Assembly: GCA_958296095.1 (NCBI GenBank)
Contig: OY282434.1
Location: 682,001 to 746,000 of the forward strand
DNA length: 64,000 nt
DNA from: an uncultured Oligoflexales bacterium
Lineage (GTDB): Bacteria > Bdellovibrionota_B > Oligoflexia > Oligoflexales > JAPPIL01
Reading direction: 5' to 3'
A model generated the notes under the pieces. It did no database searches. It saw only the letters and a program-made list of their open reading frames with translations, and had not been told where the DNA came from. The position numbers and the translations under genes are program-made. Positions within the stretch are counted from its first letter, which is position 1. Every line of letters begins with the position of its first letter. Shown here one piece after another: positions 9,289 through 18,633 of this stretch.

Positions 9289-12200
9289 ACAAGCTAATAG
9301 AATATTTTGTCAAGCAAGGTGCGTTTGTCAATATCGTCACGGTGATGGTTTTTTTGGCTGGCGGTTGGTCGCTGTTCAATATCAATCGTGAGGTATTTCC
9401 CAACATTCAGTTTGATGTTATCACGGTAACCACCGCTTATCCTGGTGGTGCAGCAGAGTCTTTAGAGCGTTTGGTAACTAATCCACTAGAGCAGGCTCTA
9501 CGAGAAGTTGACGGCATCAAGAAAATGACTTCGTACTCGGTTGAAGGCCAGAGTGTTATTGCTTTGCAGCTTGACCCCGATCAAACGACGGCCTACGAAG
9601 CCAAGCTAGATGTAGATGATGTTGTCAGCAATATCATGTCGTTGCCTGAAGGGGTGGAAGAATCAAAAGTGACGATTATGGAAAGCAAACGCCAACCTGT
9701 CATTGATGTTTCATTGAGCGGCGATGTCGAAGAGGCCGAGCTGCGCAAGGCGGCGAAGTTTTTGGAACGGGAGTTAGAGAAGATTAGCGAGGTAGCACAG
9801 ATTGGCTTTAGTGGTATGCGTGATCTTGAGATAAGGATAGAGGCACATGTTGACAAGCTGAAAAAATTCCGCATCTCGTTGCCAGAATTAATCAATGCGA
9901 TTCAAAAGAACAACATCAACATTCCTGGTGGGGTGTCTGCCGTTGATGAGGGGCGCAGCAAAGAAATAATTATTCGCACCATCGGTGAGTATCAAGGCGT
10001 TGAAGACGTTGAGAACACAGTCATTCGAGCCAATTCATTGGGGCGTAGCATTAGGGTGAAAGATGTCTGCACCGTGACGATGACTTTTGCCAAAGAGAAA
10101 TACCGTTATAAGACTAACGGCTCGCGTTCGTTGAACCTCAAAGTGTTGCGTAAGGAGCACAGCGATGCGATTAACTTAGTCAGCAAGGTGCGGCAGACGA
10201 TTGCCGAGCAGCAGAGCAAGATCAACCCTGCCATCAAAATTAATTTTATCGACGATGTTTCCTATTACGTCAAGCGGCGCTTGTCGGTATTAACTAATAA
10301 CATGGCCATTGGTTTGGTGCTGGTGTTAGTGATCCTTGCGCTTATTTTGCCGCTGCCGATCGCGTTGGTAACGGTGTTTGGTATTCCGTTTGCCTTCTTA
10401 GCTGTGGTAGCAATTTTTCACTTTGGCAACATAAGTCTGAACCTCGTCTCGATGATGGGTTTAATAATTGTCGTGGGCATGTTGGTCGACGATGCCATTG
10501 TCATTACCGAGAACGCGCAACGTTTTATTGAAGACGGCCTCAGTCCCGAAGAGGCTGCCATTAAGGGCACGCAGCGCATCTGGGCGCCAGTGACAGCTTC
10601 GGTGATGACGACGGTGATCGTGTTTGCGCCGATGATGATTATGAGCGGAATTTTTGGTAAATTTATTTATTACATTCCGTTGGCGGTGATAATTTCGCTG
10701 TTGGTTAGTTTGTGGGAATGCTTTTTTATTTTGCCACATCATGTTGCAAGTTGGGTGAAAGTTAGCAACTTGCGCAACGGCAAGTCTTTCTTTAACGAGA
10801 AAATTTGGCAACCACTGATAGAACAGCCTTACATATATGTGCTCAGCGGCTTGCTTAAACTGCGTTATTTGGTAATCTTGGCAGCATTCGCCCTATTTGG
10901 CAGTATGGTTTATTTAGCCAAGGAGCATGTCGGTTTTGTGCTGTTTCCGCCTGGTGGTGTCTATATGTTTTCGATTAATTTTCAGGCAGAGGCAGGTGTC
11001 TCTTTGGCTGAGACGGAGCGCTTGTTGCGTCCTTATGAGGAGTATCTTGCGTCTTTGCCTGATAGTGAGGTGGAGGATTTTGTTAGCATTGTTGGTCGGC
11101 ACATGCGTAACCCGCGCAACATGAAGCGGGGGGCGGAGTATGCGCAGATTGTCGTCTACTTGACTGATGCCTTAACGCGGGCGCGTGACACGAGTGCCAT
11201 TGTTGAGGATGTGCGCAGCCACGTCGAGCAGCCAGAGGGTTTAGAGGTCGTAAGTTTTAAGCAGGTTGTTGGCGGGCCGCCGGTGGGCAAGGCGGTGAGT
11301 ATCAGTGTGCGTGGCGACGAGTATGCGCAGATTTTGCCTGCGGTGCAGGAGTTAGAGGAGCAGTTGCGAGCGGTTGCAGGTGTGACTGATGTGGAGAACA
11401 GTCATGTGTCGGGCAAGGAGGAGATTCGGGTGCGGATTAAGCAAGAGGCTGCCGCGGCGGCGTTGTTGTCGTTGCGAGACATTGGCATGGCGGTGCGGGC
11501 GGCGTTCGAGGGCATCGTGGCTACGTCAATCCGCAATCTTGATGAGGAGATTAACTTACGTGTCGTGCTGCATCAAGGTCAGCAGCAAGGCGCACAGGCA
11601 TTGGCTGACATTGAGATTCCTAATCGCCGTGGCCAGCTTATTCCGTTACCGAAAACGGCAGAGTGGCAGACTACTAGTGGTGTCTCGGTTTATGAGCATG
11701 AGGACAATCAGCGACAAGTGACGGTCGCGGCAGAGATCGACAATAAAGTGACTAATTCGGCTAAGGTGAATGGTTTGATGCGTGAGAAAGTAAAAGCACT
11801 AGCGGCACAACATCCTGCGCTATCTTTTCATTTCGGCGGTGAAGACAGTGATACGAAAGAAAGCTTGGCCTCGCTGCAGGTGACTTTTGTATTTGCTTTG
11901 GTGGGCATTATTTTTCTGCTGACGCTACTGTTCAAGAACTTATACCAGCCGTTTATTATTGCCACAACAATTCCGTTAGGGATTTTGGCGACTGTTTTTG
12001 CGTTTTATGTGCATGGCATGACGTTAAGTTTTTTAGCGATAATTGGTATCATTGCTTTAGCAGGTGTGGTGGTCAACAACGCGATCGTCTTTATTGATTT
12101 TATCAACGGTGCACGGCAACGTGGTTTAGAAAAGGTTGCAGCCATCAAAGATGCAGCGCGGCGGCGTTTGCGGCCCATCTTTTTGACGACTATCACGACC

Positions 12201-12422
12201 TCGGCAGGGATTTTGCCGACGGCCTATGGTTTTGGTGGACTTGATCCGTTCGTAGTGCCGATTGCATTGGCGTTGGGGTGGGGTATTCTTGGCGGGGCAT
12301 TATTGACAGTGTTGGTGTTACCCGCAGTGGTAAGAATAAGCGATGATGTCGCCAGCATTTTTTGGAAAATTTTTAGAAAAAGGAGCATAGAAAATGCCAG
12401 TGAGCAGCAAGGAATTACATGA
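9285..12422 (+). CDS. RND-family efflux permease (AcrB-like)
   Basis: A 1045-residue inner membrane proton/substrate antiporter. The N-terminal membrane segment (about residues 14-32) is followed by the porter domain, a membrane block with the proton-relay aspartates in GMLVDDAIV (D402, D403), a second porter/docking domain and a final membrane block. The lysine of AcrB TM10 (AKNA) is replaced here (VVNNA), as in many AcrB relatives. I use the GTG at 9285, which overlaps the tolC-like stop; the open frame extends upstream inside tolC but that part is not family-like. Substrate unknown. The membrane fusion protein a tripartite pump needs must be encoded elsewhere, or is absent. Confidence 0.92.
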   Translation: MNKLIEYFVKQGAFVNIVTVMVFLAGGWSLFNINREVFPNIQFDVITVTTAYPGGAAESLERLVTNPLEQALREVDGIKKMTSYSVEGQSVIALQLDPDQTTAYEAKLDVDDVVSNIMSLPEGVEESKVTIMESKRQPVIDVSLSGDVEEAELRKAAKFLERELEKISEVAQIGFSGMRDLEIRIEAHVDKLKKFRISLPELINAIQKNNINIPGGVSAVDEGRSKEIIIRTIGEYQGVEDVENTVIRANSLGRSIRVKDVCTVTMTFAKEKYRYKTNGSRSLNLKVLRKEHSDAINLVSKVRQTIAEQQSKINPAIKINFIDDVSYYVKRRLSVLTNNMAIGLVLVLVILALILPLPIALVTVFGIPFAFLAVVAIFHFGNISLNLVSMMGLIIVVGMLVDDAIVITENAQRFIEDGLSPEEAAIKGTQRIWAPVTASVMTTVIVFAPMMIMSGIFGKFIYYIPLAVIISLLVSLWECFFILPHHVASWVKVSNLRNGKSFFNEKIWQPLIEQPYIYVLSGLLKLRYLVILAAFALFGSMVYLAKEHVGFVLFPPGGVYMFSINFQAEAGVSLAETERLLRPYEEYLASLPDSEVEDFVSIVGRHMRNPRNMKRGAEYAQIVVYLTDALTRARDTSAIVEDVRSHVEQPEGLEVVSFKQVVGGPPVGKAVSISVRGDEYAQILPAVQELEEQLRAVAGVTDVENSHVSGKEEIRVRIKQEAAAAALLSLRDIGMAVRAAFEGIVATSIRNLDEEINLRVVLHQGQQQGAQALADIEIPNRRGQLIPLPKTAEWQTTSGVSVYEHEDNQRQVTVAAEIDNKVTNSAKVNGLMREKVKALAAQHPALSFHFGGEDSDTKESLASLQVTFVFALVGIIFLLTLLFKNLYQPFIIATTIPLGILATVFAFYVHGMTLSFLAIIGIIALAGVVVNNAIVFIDFINGARQRGLEKVAAIKDAARRRLRPIFLTTITTSAGILPTAYGFGGLDPFVVPIALALGWGILGGALLTVLVLPAVVRISDDVASIFWKIFRKRSIENASEQQGIT

Positions 12423-13050
12423 GCGTAGTCGGCTAGAGGACTATTGTCGCGCGCACAGCACGTCACCTTCAGCATTGTGTGCGGAGATTGACAACTATAC
12501 GCAGCAGCATTTTACCTCGGCACGCATGATTATTGGCGCGTGGCAGGCGAGTTTTTTGCAGTTTTTGCTTATGACAACAGGCGCACAACGGGTGTTAGAG
12601 ATTGGCACGTTCACGGGTTATTCGGCTCTAGCCATGGCTGAGGCTTTGCCCGCGGCTGGAGAGGTGATAACGGTTGACATCAATGCCACCACGACAGAGC
12701 TGGCTCGTTCTTTTTGGGACAAGAGCACGGCAGGCAAGAAGATCAAGACGCTTACTAAACCGGCCCTGGAGGCGTTGGCAGAGTTGACAGGTAAGTTCGA
12801 TCTAGTCTTTATTGATGCAGACAAAGAAAATGTTCAAACTTACTTTGAGATGGCATTAGGGCTGCTTAGCCCCCGCGGTTTTGTTGCGGTTGACAATGCC
12901 TTTATGGGCGGGGAAGTTCTGCACAGCCGTGCCACCAGCGACGGTGGGCGAGCGATGGCCGCGTTTAACGATTACATTGCGGCGCGCCAGGATTTGCGCA
13001 AGGTGCTTGTCAACATACGTGACGGAGTTTATCTCATCACTAAAGTTTAA
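12394..13050 (+). CDS. Class I SAM-dependent O-methyltransferase (caffeoyl-CoA OMT type)
   Basis: A 218-residue methyltransferase. The SAM-binding motif I is VLEIGTFTGYSAL (about residues 68-80). The acidic metal/substrate stretch DLVFIDADKEN and the later VAVDNAF are typical of the divalent-cation-dependent catechol/caffeoyl-CoA O-methyltransferase family. Bacterial members methylate small catechol-like compounds; the substrate here is unknown. A clear ribosome site (AAAAGGAG) lies inside the end of the RND gene, giving a 29-base overlap, so it is co-transcribed with the efflux genes. It may modify a compound that the pump exports, but that is inference. Confidence 0.88.
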   Translation: MPVSSKELHERSRLEDYCRAHSTSPSALCAEIDNYTQQHFTSARMIIGAWQASFLQFLLMTTGAQRVLEIGTFTGYSALAMAEALPAAGEVITVDINATTTELARSFWDKSTAGKKIKTLTKPALEALAELTGKFDLVFIDADKENVQTYFEMALGLLSPRGFVAVDNAFMGGEVLHSRATSDGGRAMAAFNDYIAARQDLRKVLVNIRDGVYLITKV

Positions 13051-13098
13051 TTTTGCTAACCTGTCTGTATGTATGTTGTCTTTGTCAGCCGCGTAAAG

Positions 13099-13398
13099 TT
13101 ATGGATTATCTCCTGCGGCACAGACAATCACTAGTGCTCGTATCTGATGCTGGGTGAGCGAGACGTGCAGTCTGTGGGTAGATAAGTTTTCTACATAAAT
13201 GTTGACCTTGCCATGCTCTACCACTCTCCGCACGCGGCGGCAGACCTCTCTATGACTGCTGGCGAACAGATACTGGGGGCTGTGCAGGCTAGAGCCAAAG
13301 ACATAGTCATAGACTTGCCGCGGGCCGGGCAGGGCAAAAAACGCTAGCCAAGCGATAGATAAAACCAGCACTAGTTTTTTTACGCGGTTGTGCATCAT
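13099..13398 (-). CDS. Small exported or membrane-anchored protein
   Basis: About 99 residues with one N-terminal hydrophobic segment (LVLVLSIAWLAFFALPG) and a basic, otherwise soluble remainder with two cysteines. It lies directly after the prepilin gene; start choices are GTG 13407 (overlapping the prepilin stop) or ATG 13398/13395. It is probably the last gene of the prepilin transcript. No family recognised; a role beside the pilin-like protein is a guess from position. Confidence 0.5.
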   Translation of the reverse strand: MMHNRVKKLVLVLSIAWLAFFALPGPRQVYDYVFGSSLHSPQYLFASSHREVCRRVRRVVEHGKVNIYVENLSTHRLHVSLTQHQIRALVIVCAAGDNP

Positions 13399-13399
13399 C

Positions 13400-14041
13400 C
13401 TATTCACAGGATTCGGTTATATCACGATAGTTAGCTAATTCACGCCTTTCATCCAGGCACCAGGCATCGCCACTTGAGAACTGGTCCTCCATTGAACCTC
13501 GACCCGTTGCGTTGGCGACACTACACCCCGATACCCTCGTCCCCGGTGCCTGACTAGCATTTTTAGGGTCACCCGCGCCCGGGCAACCAGGGAAGATACG
13601 CTTATCGCCCGGGGCATCCGACGCGCCATAGGCGATGGCCAAAAAACCATCCTCTCCGCCACCGTTCATGAAGTAGCCGTAGCGCGCCTTTTCACAATTT
13701 GCCATTCTAAAACCTAGCTTATTTTTCGACCTAGTAGGTGCGCACCCATTAGCGCCTGTTCCCCCATAGCCGTAGCGATTACCATTTTCATTCATGTCCA
13801 CCCCACCCCAATCGTCCTTCTTGCCATTGTAATACCTCTCATGATCGATGGCGAACGACTCCTGCAAGGTGTAGATAACCCCTAGATTGCTCTTCGCTTC
13901 GGCCTGCCGCGACCGCGCCCTGAAGATATTAAAACGCGGCACTGCCACCGTTGCTAGCACTCCGAGAATAGCGACCACGACCATTAGCTCCAGCAGCGAG
14001 AATCCCAACAGCTTGCTCTTCAATATTTCCTTGGCACTCAT
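13400..14041 (-). CDS. Type IV prepilin-like protein
   Basis: A 213-residue type IV pilin or pseudopilin. After a short leader (MSAKEILKSKLLG) comes the prepilin peptidase site G|FSLLE with Glu at +5, then the hydrophobic helix LMVVVAILGVLATVAVP. The helix continues into a coil with EAKSNLGVIYTLQESF, a pattern also seen in the prepilin at 38552. The globular part is glycine- and cysteine-rich. I chose the ATG at 14041, preceded by GGTGGTGGG, over an upstream in-frame start at 14068 because it gives a normal leader length. It could be a pilus subunit or a secretion pseudopilin. Confidence 0.85.
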   Translation of the reverse strand: MSAKEILKSKLLGFSLLELMVVVAILGVLATVAVPRFNIFRARSRQAEAKSNLGVIYTLQESFAIDHERYYNGKKDDWGGVDMNENGNRYGYGGTGANGCAPTRSKNKLGFRMANCEKARYGYFMNGGGEDGFLAIAYGASDAPGDKRIFPGCPGAGDPKNASQAPGTRVSGCSVANATGRGSMEDQFSSGDAWCLDERRELANYRDITESCE

Positions 14042-14068
14042 CCCACCACCCTCAGTTAAAATTGGCAC

Positions 14069-15316
14069 AACTCATAAACATATCTCTCTATAGGGCAGTT
14101 CGGCGTTTTTTTTTTGCCATTAGCTTTTTTTTAAGTTCTAAAAATATCAGTGGGTTACAGCTTGCTTTGGGCAGCGCCGCACACGACATGCAGGCAGCTC
14201 TCGGTGGGCAAGAGGTGGGGGCAACCGCGAGAAGGCTTGGGGGCAAGCCTGAACGCAATAGCAAGAGGCCTGAGGGCAAGGACACCACTACAGCACAAAC
14301 CTCCGTTGTCTTGGCACGGCATAGACCTGCCGAGAAACTCTCCCCTGAGATAGGTGCAAGCACATACTCTTGTCTGAAAGCATAACCTAACGGCAATATA
14401 GCAGTATTTGTGGTCGAGTTTTCGCACGGTCTCTCCCTGCCGTTCATGGAGCTCTCGATAGCGCAAACCTCAGCTCAATAGCCGAAGAGACTTGCGGACA
14501 AGCTTGAACGCAATAGCAAGAGGTCTGAGCACAAGCAGCGAGCTAGGAAGCGAGCGTTACAAAGAGTCGTGCATACCTCCGTTATCTTGGCACGGCACAG
14601 ACCTGCCGAGAAACTCCCCACGAATATGTATAAGCACATGCCTTATGCAAAAAAATAATCTGGTTGCAGTATTGGCAATATCTGCGGTCGTTTTCGTACG
14701 GTCTCTCCGTGCCCTTCATGGAGATCTCGGTAGGCAGGCTTGAACGCAACCGCCGAGAGGTTTGAAAACAGGCAGAGGGGCTTGGGGGCAAGCTTGAAGT
14801 CAATAGCAAGATGCCTGATAACAAAGAGCGAGCTAGAAAGCGAGCGTTACAAAGAGCATCGCGTAGCGATGAGCTAGAAAGCGAGCGTTGCAAAAAAGCC
14901 GCGCAGCGCAGCTGGGCACGGCGCAGCCCTACCGAGAAACTCTCCCCTGAGATAGGTGCAAGCACATGCCCTATGCAAAGAAATAATCTGAACGCGATAG
15001 CAAGAGGTATGAGAACAAGGAGCGAGCTAGGAAGCGAGCGTAGCAAAAAAGCCGCAGCGCAGCGAACGGTCTTGCCGCGCCGTTCATGTGGCTCTCGGTA
15101 GGCAAGTCTCAACGCGACAGCCAAGAGGTTTGAGGGCAAGCAGAGAGGCTAGGGACAAGCCTGAACGCAATAGCAAGAGGCCTGAGAACATGCAGCGAGC
15201 GGGGAGCTAGGAAGCGGCAAAAAGCCGCGCAGCCGAGCGATACAAAAAGCAGCGTAGCGAGCGAAGCGAGCTAGAAAGCGAGCGATACAAAAAGCAGCGT
15301 AGCGCACAGCACACAC
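14069..15316 (-). repeat. Dispersed repeat block, minus orientation
   Basis: About 1.2 kb without a gene. It holds at least two nearly complete copies of the structured element read on the minus strand (about 14297-14460 and 14575-14735) and a partial one at about 14918-14990. These are joined by 33-bp GCAATAGCAAGAGGCCTGAG-type units and GCGAGC-rich tracts (14840-14910, 15190-15310). The copy at 14297-14460 is almost the same as the one at 51900-52060, and the copy at 14575-14735 matches 41500-41640. Short open frames here are translated repeats, not genes. The block lies between thiI and the prepilin gene on the same strand. Confidence 0.85.
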
Positions 15317-16765
15317 TCAGTGCAAGGCCGCGGCAGCCAGCTGGCGTGCTTGCTTGTCCCCACCGGTGAGGCTGTAGGCATCGTAGCCGCGTTCCTGCAT
15401 GCGTTCGGCGATGGCGGTGCTTAGCAAACCTGCCTCGCAGTAAACAACATAGGTTGGTGCGGCAGGCAGTTCGTGGCAGGTGGTTAGCAGTTGGTTAAAA
15501 TCACGGTGCTGCGCGGCGGGGTAGTGCCAGTGCTCGTAAACTTGCTTGGGGCGGCAATCAATGACCACTGCCGCGGGGGGAATGTCGGCACGTTGCAGAT
15601 ACGTGCTGGCGGCGGTCAGTGTTGCAATGTGTGCTACAGACACGACACGTGCTTGCAAGGTTGCCGCTTCCAGCAATTGCAGATCGAGACGTTGCTCCTC
15701 TGCCGCGGCACGTTCACCGCTCATGGCAGTAGCAGGGCGAGCGTTGTTAAGCTGGCAGTATTCACGCACGCGTGCGCTGTGGGCGCGGGTGTTTATCTTC
15801 TCCGCGAGGGCGATAATCTGCTCTTTGTTGTAGCCGAGCAGCGGACGCAAGATTGGCAAGGCAGTGGCTGGGGTGATGGCGGCGAGATTGCTGAGCGTTT
15901 GTGAAGAGACTTGACCAAGAGCTTCGCCGGTGACGATTGCCTGTGCTTGTCGTTGTTGAGCAATGAGTGCAGCACTGCGGTAGAAGAGTCTTTTCAACAA
16001 CACCTGCTGGTAGCGGGGGGCAACTTTTTGGCGCAGGTCAGCGAGCACCGCGGTAAAATCAACGCAAAAAACACGTGGCATATCACCGTAGCCGCAGTTT
16101 TGGCACAGTGCTTCTATTACCCGCAAAACGCTCCGCTCATGGGCACGGCCAGCGGTTAAATTGCAGAAAACAAAATCGAGGCTGAGCCCGCGGTTGTACA
16201 TGAGGAAAGAGGCAACGGCAGAGTCAAAACCACCAGAAATCAGGCTAACCACACGTCCTCCTGTGCCTACAGGCAACCCGCCCTGAGTCGTGACAGTGCT
16301 GGTGAAAAACAGTGCTCGCTGGGCACGTATTTCTACGTTGATGGTAATGTCAGGGTGGCTCAGGTCAACTCGTGCAGCGTATGGCAGTAGTGCCGCGCCA
16401 ACCGCAGACGTAACTTGCGCGGAGCTAAATTTGTGGGCAAAGCGCCGTTTGGCACGCACGGCAAAACTTTTGTTGGCGACCCTCGGGCGGTAAAAATCAC
16501 GGGCCTGGGCAACGATGACCTCTACTTCAGGAGCACAGGAGGTGTCGATGAGTGAGTACGATGCGATGCCTGCAACATGATTAAGTCGCGCTAGTGCTTG
16601 CTTATCTTCCAGTTCGAGAAAGAATCTGCTCCACTCATCACTCAGCTGGTACTCAACGCCATGCAACGCCGCGGCGATGTTTTTTTTTAGTTGCCGCTGA
16701 AAACGAGCCCGCACCCGCGCCGACTTGAGGGTAACCTCCGCGCCAATACGAATCAGAACCTGCAT
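15317..16765 (-). CDS. thiI: tRNA 4-thiouridylation / thiazole sulfur protein ThiI with rhodanese domain
   Basis: ThiI adenylates U8 of tRNA and transfers sulfur from a persulfide to make 4-thiouridine; in several bacteria it also feeds sulfur to thiamine thiazole synthesis. The 482 residues match the long form. An N-terminal ferredoxin-like/THUMP region (about 1-165) is followed by the PP-loop ATPase with SGGFDSAVA at about 178. A C-terminal rhodanese domain carries the catalytic cysteine in VVYCEAGLLS. The gene lies downstream of two tRNA genes on the same strand. Its stop is followed directly by the repeat block. Confidence 0.93.
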   Translation of the reverse strand: MQVLIRIGAEVTLKSARVRARFQRQLKKNIAAALHGVEYQLSDEWSRFFLELEDKQALARLNHVAGIASYSLIDTSCAPEVEVIVAQARDFYRPRVANKSFAVRAKRRFAHKFSSAQVTSAVGAALLPYAARVDLSHPDITINVEIRAQRALFFTSTVTTQGGLPVGTGGRVVSLISGGFDSAVASFLMYNRGLSLDFVFCNLTAGRAHERSVLRVIEALCQNCGYGDMPRVFCVDFTAVLADLRQKVAPRYQQVLLKRLFYRSAALIAQQRQAQAIVTGEALGQVSSQTLSNLAAITPATALPILRPLLGYNKEQIIALAEKINTRAHSARVREYCQLNNARPATAMSGERAAAEEQRLDLQLLEAATLQARVVSVAHIATLTAASTYLQRADIPPAAVVIDCRPKQVYEHWHYPAAQHRDFNQLLTTCHELPAAPTYVVYCEAGLLSTAIAERMQERGYDAYSLTGGDKQARQLAAAALH

Positions 16766-16808
16766 TCACACCCCCTTCGCTTCGCTGCGGCCTTTTGTAA
16801 CGAGGGAG

Positions 16809-16882
16809 CGCACCCGGAGCGACTCGAACGCCCGACCACGAGATTCGTAGTCTCGTACTCTATCCAACTGAGCTACGGGTGC
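16809..16882 (-). tRNA. tRNA-Arg (anticodon ACG)
   Basis: Cloverleaf on the minus strand: 7-bp acceptor GCACCCG/CGGGTGC, D arm GCTC..GAGT, anticodon stem CGAGA/TCTCG with loop CTACGAA, and T arm GGGCG TTCGAGT CGCTC. The anticodon ACG (plus-strand 16846-16848) reads CGN arginine codons after A-to-I editing. CCA is not encoded. It follows tRNA-Ser by 17 bases and probably shares its transcript. Confidence 0.95.
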
Positions 16883-16899
16883 GTAGGCACGCGGCCAAG

Positions 16900-16986
16900 C
16901 GGAGAGGGAGGGATTCGAACCCTCGGAACAGTGACCCGTTCTCTGCCTTAGCAAGGCAGCGCTTTCGACCACTCAGCCACCTCTCC
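16900..16986 (-). tRNA. tRNA-Ser (anticodon GCT)
   Basis: Class II tRNA of 87 bases on the minus strand. Acceptor GGAGAGG/CCTCTCC, anticodon stem CTGCC/GGCAG with loop TTGCTAA giving anticodon GCT (AGC/AGT codons), a long variable arm, and T arm GAGGG TTCGAAT CCCTC. CCA is not encoded. Confidence 0.95.
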
Positions 16987-16999
16987 CCAGCCGGGCGGC

Positions 17000-17027
17000 A
17001 GTATATCTTATCGGCACGACACGGCAA
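17000..17027 (-). promoter_or_regulatory. Predicted sigma-70 promoter for the tRNA-Ser/tRNA-Arg pair
   Basis: On the minus strand TTGCCG (-35) and TATACT (-10) are separated by 16 bases. The -10 box ends 13 bases before the tRNA-Ser 5' end, and the GC-rich stretch after it (GCCGCCCGG) may act as a stringent discriminator. It sits just past the mqnC stop codon. Confidence 0.6.
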
Positions 17028-17030
17028 GAG

Positions 17031-18098
17031 TTATCTCGCTATGCTGATACTCTCGTGCCTGTGCCACGGCGAGCGTAGACAAGGCTGATAACCGAGACGG
17101 CGGGCGGCATCCAGTGTGGTGCGGTAGTCGGCGGCGATAGTCGCACCTGCACTGCGCGTGACTTCGTCTTCGAGTGGCACATCAAAGTCATCAGCGCCAC
17201 AATCCAAGCCGCGCAAGGCTGCGTCGTTCTGTGTCAGCACCGAGGTGCGTATATGCACGAAGTTGTCGAGAAAAATACGGCAGACTGCTAACCACCGCCA
17301 GTAAGCCGCGGCACTTATCTCTTTGCCGCCGAGTTGGTTGTGTTCAGGCTTATACGTCCAGCACAAGAAACTCGTCAGCGCGTTGGCATTAGCACTCTGA
17401 AAGGCGCGCAGCTGTTCGAGATGTGCGAGGCGTTCATCGAGCGTTTCATCAAAGCCGATGACCATCGTCGCGGTCGAACCAATACCTGCGGCAAGGATTG
17501 CCTGTTGCGCGTCGTAATAATCACTGACCGCATACTTGCCACGGCTGTGACGCTGGCGAAAACTATCGGTCAGCACTTCCGCCCCGCCCCCCGTAATCCA
17601 ACCTGTGCCTGCGTTACGCAACCGCCGTGCTCCCGCCGCATAGCTGGTCTTGGAAATTTTGCAGGCAAACATAAATTCAGCCACTGTCATCTCAAAGAAA
17701 GTCAACTGCTGATAAGTCTCGTGCAGCTTCTCAAACAGACGAGCATAGTGGTCAATACGTAGTTGCGGGTTGAAGCCGCCATTGAAGGCAATCAAAGTTG
17801 CACCGAGACGGCGAAAGTGCTCTACCCGTTCCAGCACCTCGGCTGTCGTTAGCAGGTAAGTGCCTGCCTGATGCGGGAAACGAAAAAAAGCGCAGAAGTC
17901 GCAGTTAGCAACGCAGATGTTGGTGTAGTTGATAATCGCCATCACCAAGTAGGTCGCTTGATCATGCGGATGAAAGCGCGTCTTAACCGTGGTCGCCAGC
18001 TGTTGCAGCGTGGCCAGATCAGCGCTCTCGTGCAGGGAGAAGGCTTCGTCACGGCTGATCGTCTCGCCTGCCTCTATCTTGGCCTGAATGTTGTGCAT
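17031..18098 (-). CDS. mqnC: Cyclic dehypoxanthinyl futalosine synthase (MqnC)
   Basis: Radical SAM enzyme of the futalosine menaquinone pathway; it cyclises dehypoxanthine futalosine. The 4Fe-4S motif CVANCDFC (CxxxCxxC) lies at about residue 65-72 after NYTNI. The later GTGWITGGGAEVLTD resembles the MqnC GGGAE signature, and I prefer MqnC to MqnE because of it. About 355 residues, as expected. The ATG at 18098 has a strong GGAGGGG site nine bases upstream, so I reject the longer TTG start at 18125. No other mqn gene lies in the window. It implies menaquinone as a respiratory quinone. Confidence 0.88.
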   Translation of the reverse strand: MHNIQAKIEAGETISRDEAFSLHESADLATLQQLATTVKTRFHPHDQATYLVMAIINYTNICVANCDFCAFFRFPHQAGTYLLTTAEVLERVEHFRRLGATLIAFNGGFNPQLRIDHYARLFEKLHETYQQLTFFEMTVAEFMFACKISKTSYAAGARRLRNAGTGWITGGGAEVLTDSFRQRHSRGKYAVSDYYDAQQAILAAGIGSTATMVIGFDETLDERLAHLEQLRAFQSANANALTSFLCWTYKPEHNQLGGKEISAAAYWRWLAVCRIFLDNFVHIRTSVLTQNDAALRGLDCGADDFDVPLEDEVTRSAGATIAADYRTTLDAARRLGYQPCLRSPWHRHESISIAR

Positions 18099-18124
18099 CG
18101 CAAGCAACCCCTCCACTGATTGCA

Positions 18125-18153
18125 ATTATCATCTCTTCGTCATCGAGATACAA
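18125..18153 (-). promoter_or_regulatory. Predicted promoter for mqnC
   Basis: Minus-strand TTGTAT and GATAAT separated by 17 bases, with the -10 box 26 bases before the mqnC ATG. This fits a sigma-70 promoter in the divergent mqnC/rplS gap. Confidence 0.5.
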
Positions 18154-18222
18154 CCGCGAAAAACAGTTGACGACAGTGCAGATAAGAGTTAGAGCTGCCG
18201 CTTGGCGTGGTCGACACAGGTT

Positions 18223-18633
18223 ATGACAGTGGATGCACGGATAGTCACTTCCTTCGAGGAAAAAATTTTTGCTGACCGCAAGCCGTTGCCGGATTTTCGT
18301 GCTGGCGATACGGTGCGGGTCTACTACAAACTGAAAGAAGGCAGTGGGGCTAAATCTCGTTTCCGCTTGCAACCGTTTGAGGGCGTAGTGCTGCGTAGAC
18401 GGCGAGGCACAGCTGGCTCGTCGTTCACCGTGCGCAAAATTTCCGCGGGTGGCATCGGGGTAGAGCGAGTGTTCCCCTGCTATTCGTCCTACATCGACAA
18501 AATAACTGTGCTGCATCGTGGCAAGGTGCGGCGCGCGCGTCTCTACTATCTGCGCCAGCGCTCAGGCAAAGCGGCTCGCATCAAGAGCCGTTACGTTGAG
18601 GATACGAGCAAAAACACTGGGAGTAAGGCGTGA
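18223..18633 (+). CDS. rplS: 50S ribosomal protein L19
   Basis: Large-subunit ribosomal protein at the 30S-50S interface. The family text is clear: [47 protein letters not shown] and [21 protein letters not shown]. At 136 residues it is about 20 longer than the usual form, from a polar C-terminal tail. I use the ATG at 18223 rather than the TTG at 18202. It is not in the usual rpsP-rimM-trmD-rplS operon; instead its stop overlaps the GTG of mdh (GTGA), coupling a ribosomal protein to a TCA-cycle enzyme. Confidence 0.93.
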   Translation: MTVDARIVTSFEEKIFADRKPLPDFRAGDTVRVYYKLKEGSGAKSRFRLQPFEGVVLRRRRGTAGSSFTVRKISAGGIGVERVFPCYSSYIDKITVLHRGKVRRARLYYLRQRSGKAARIKSRYVEDTSKNTGSKA

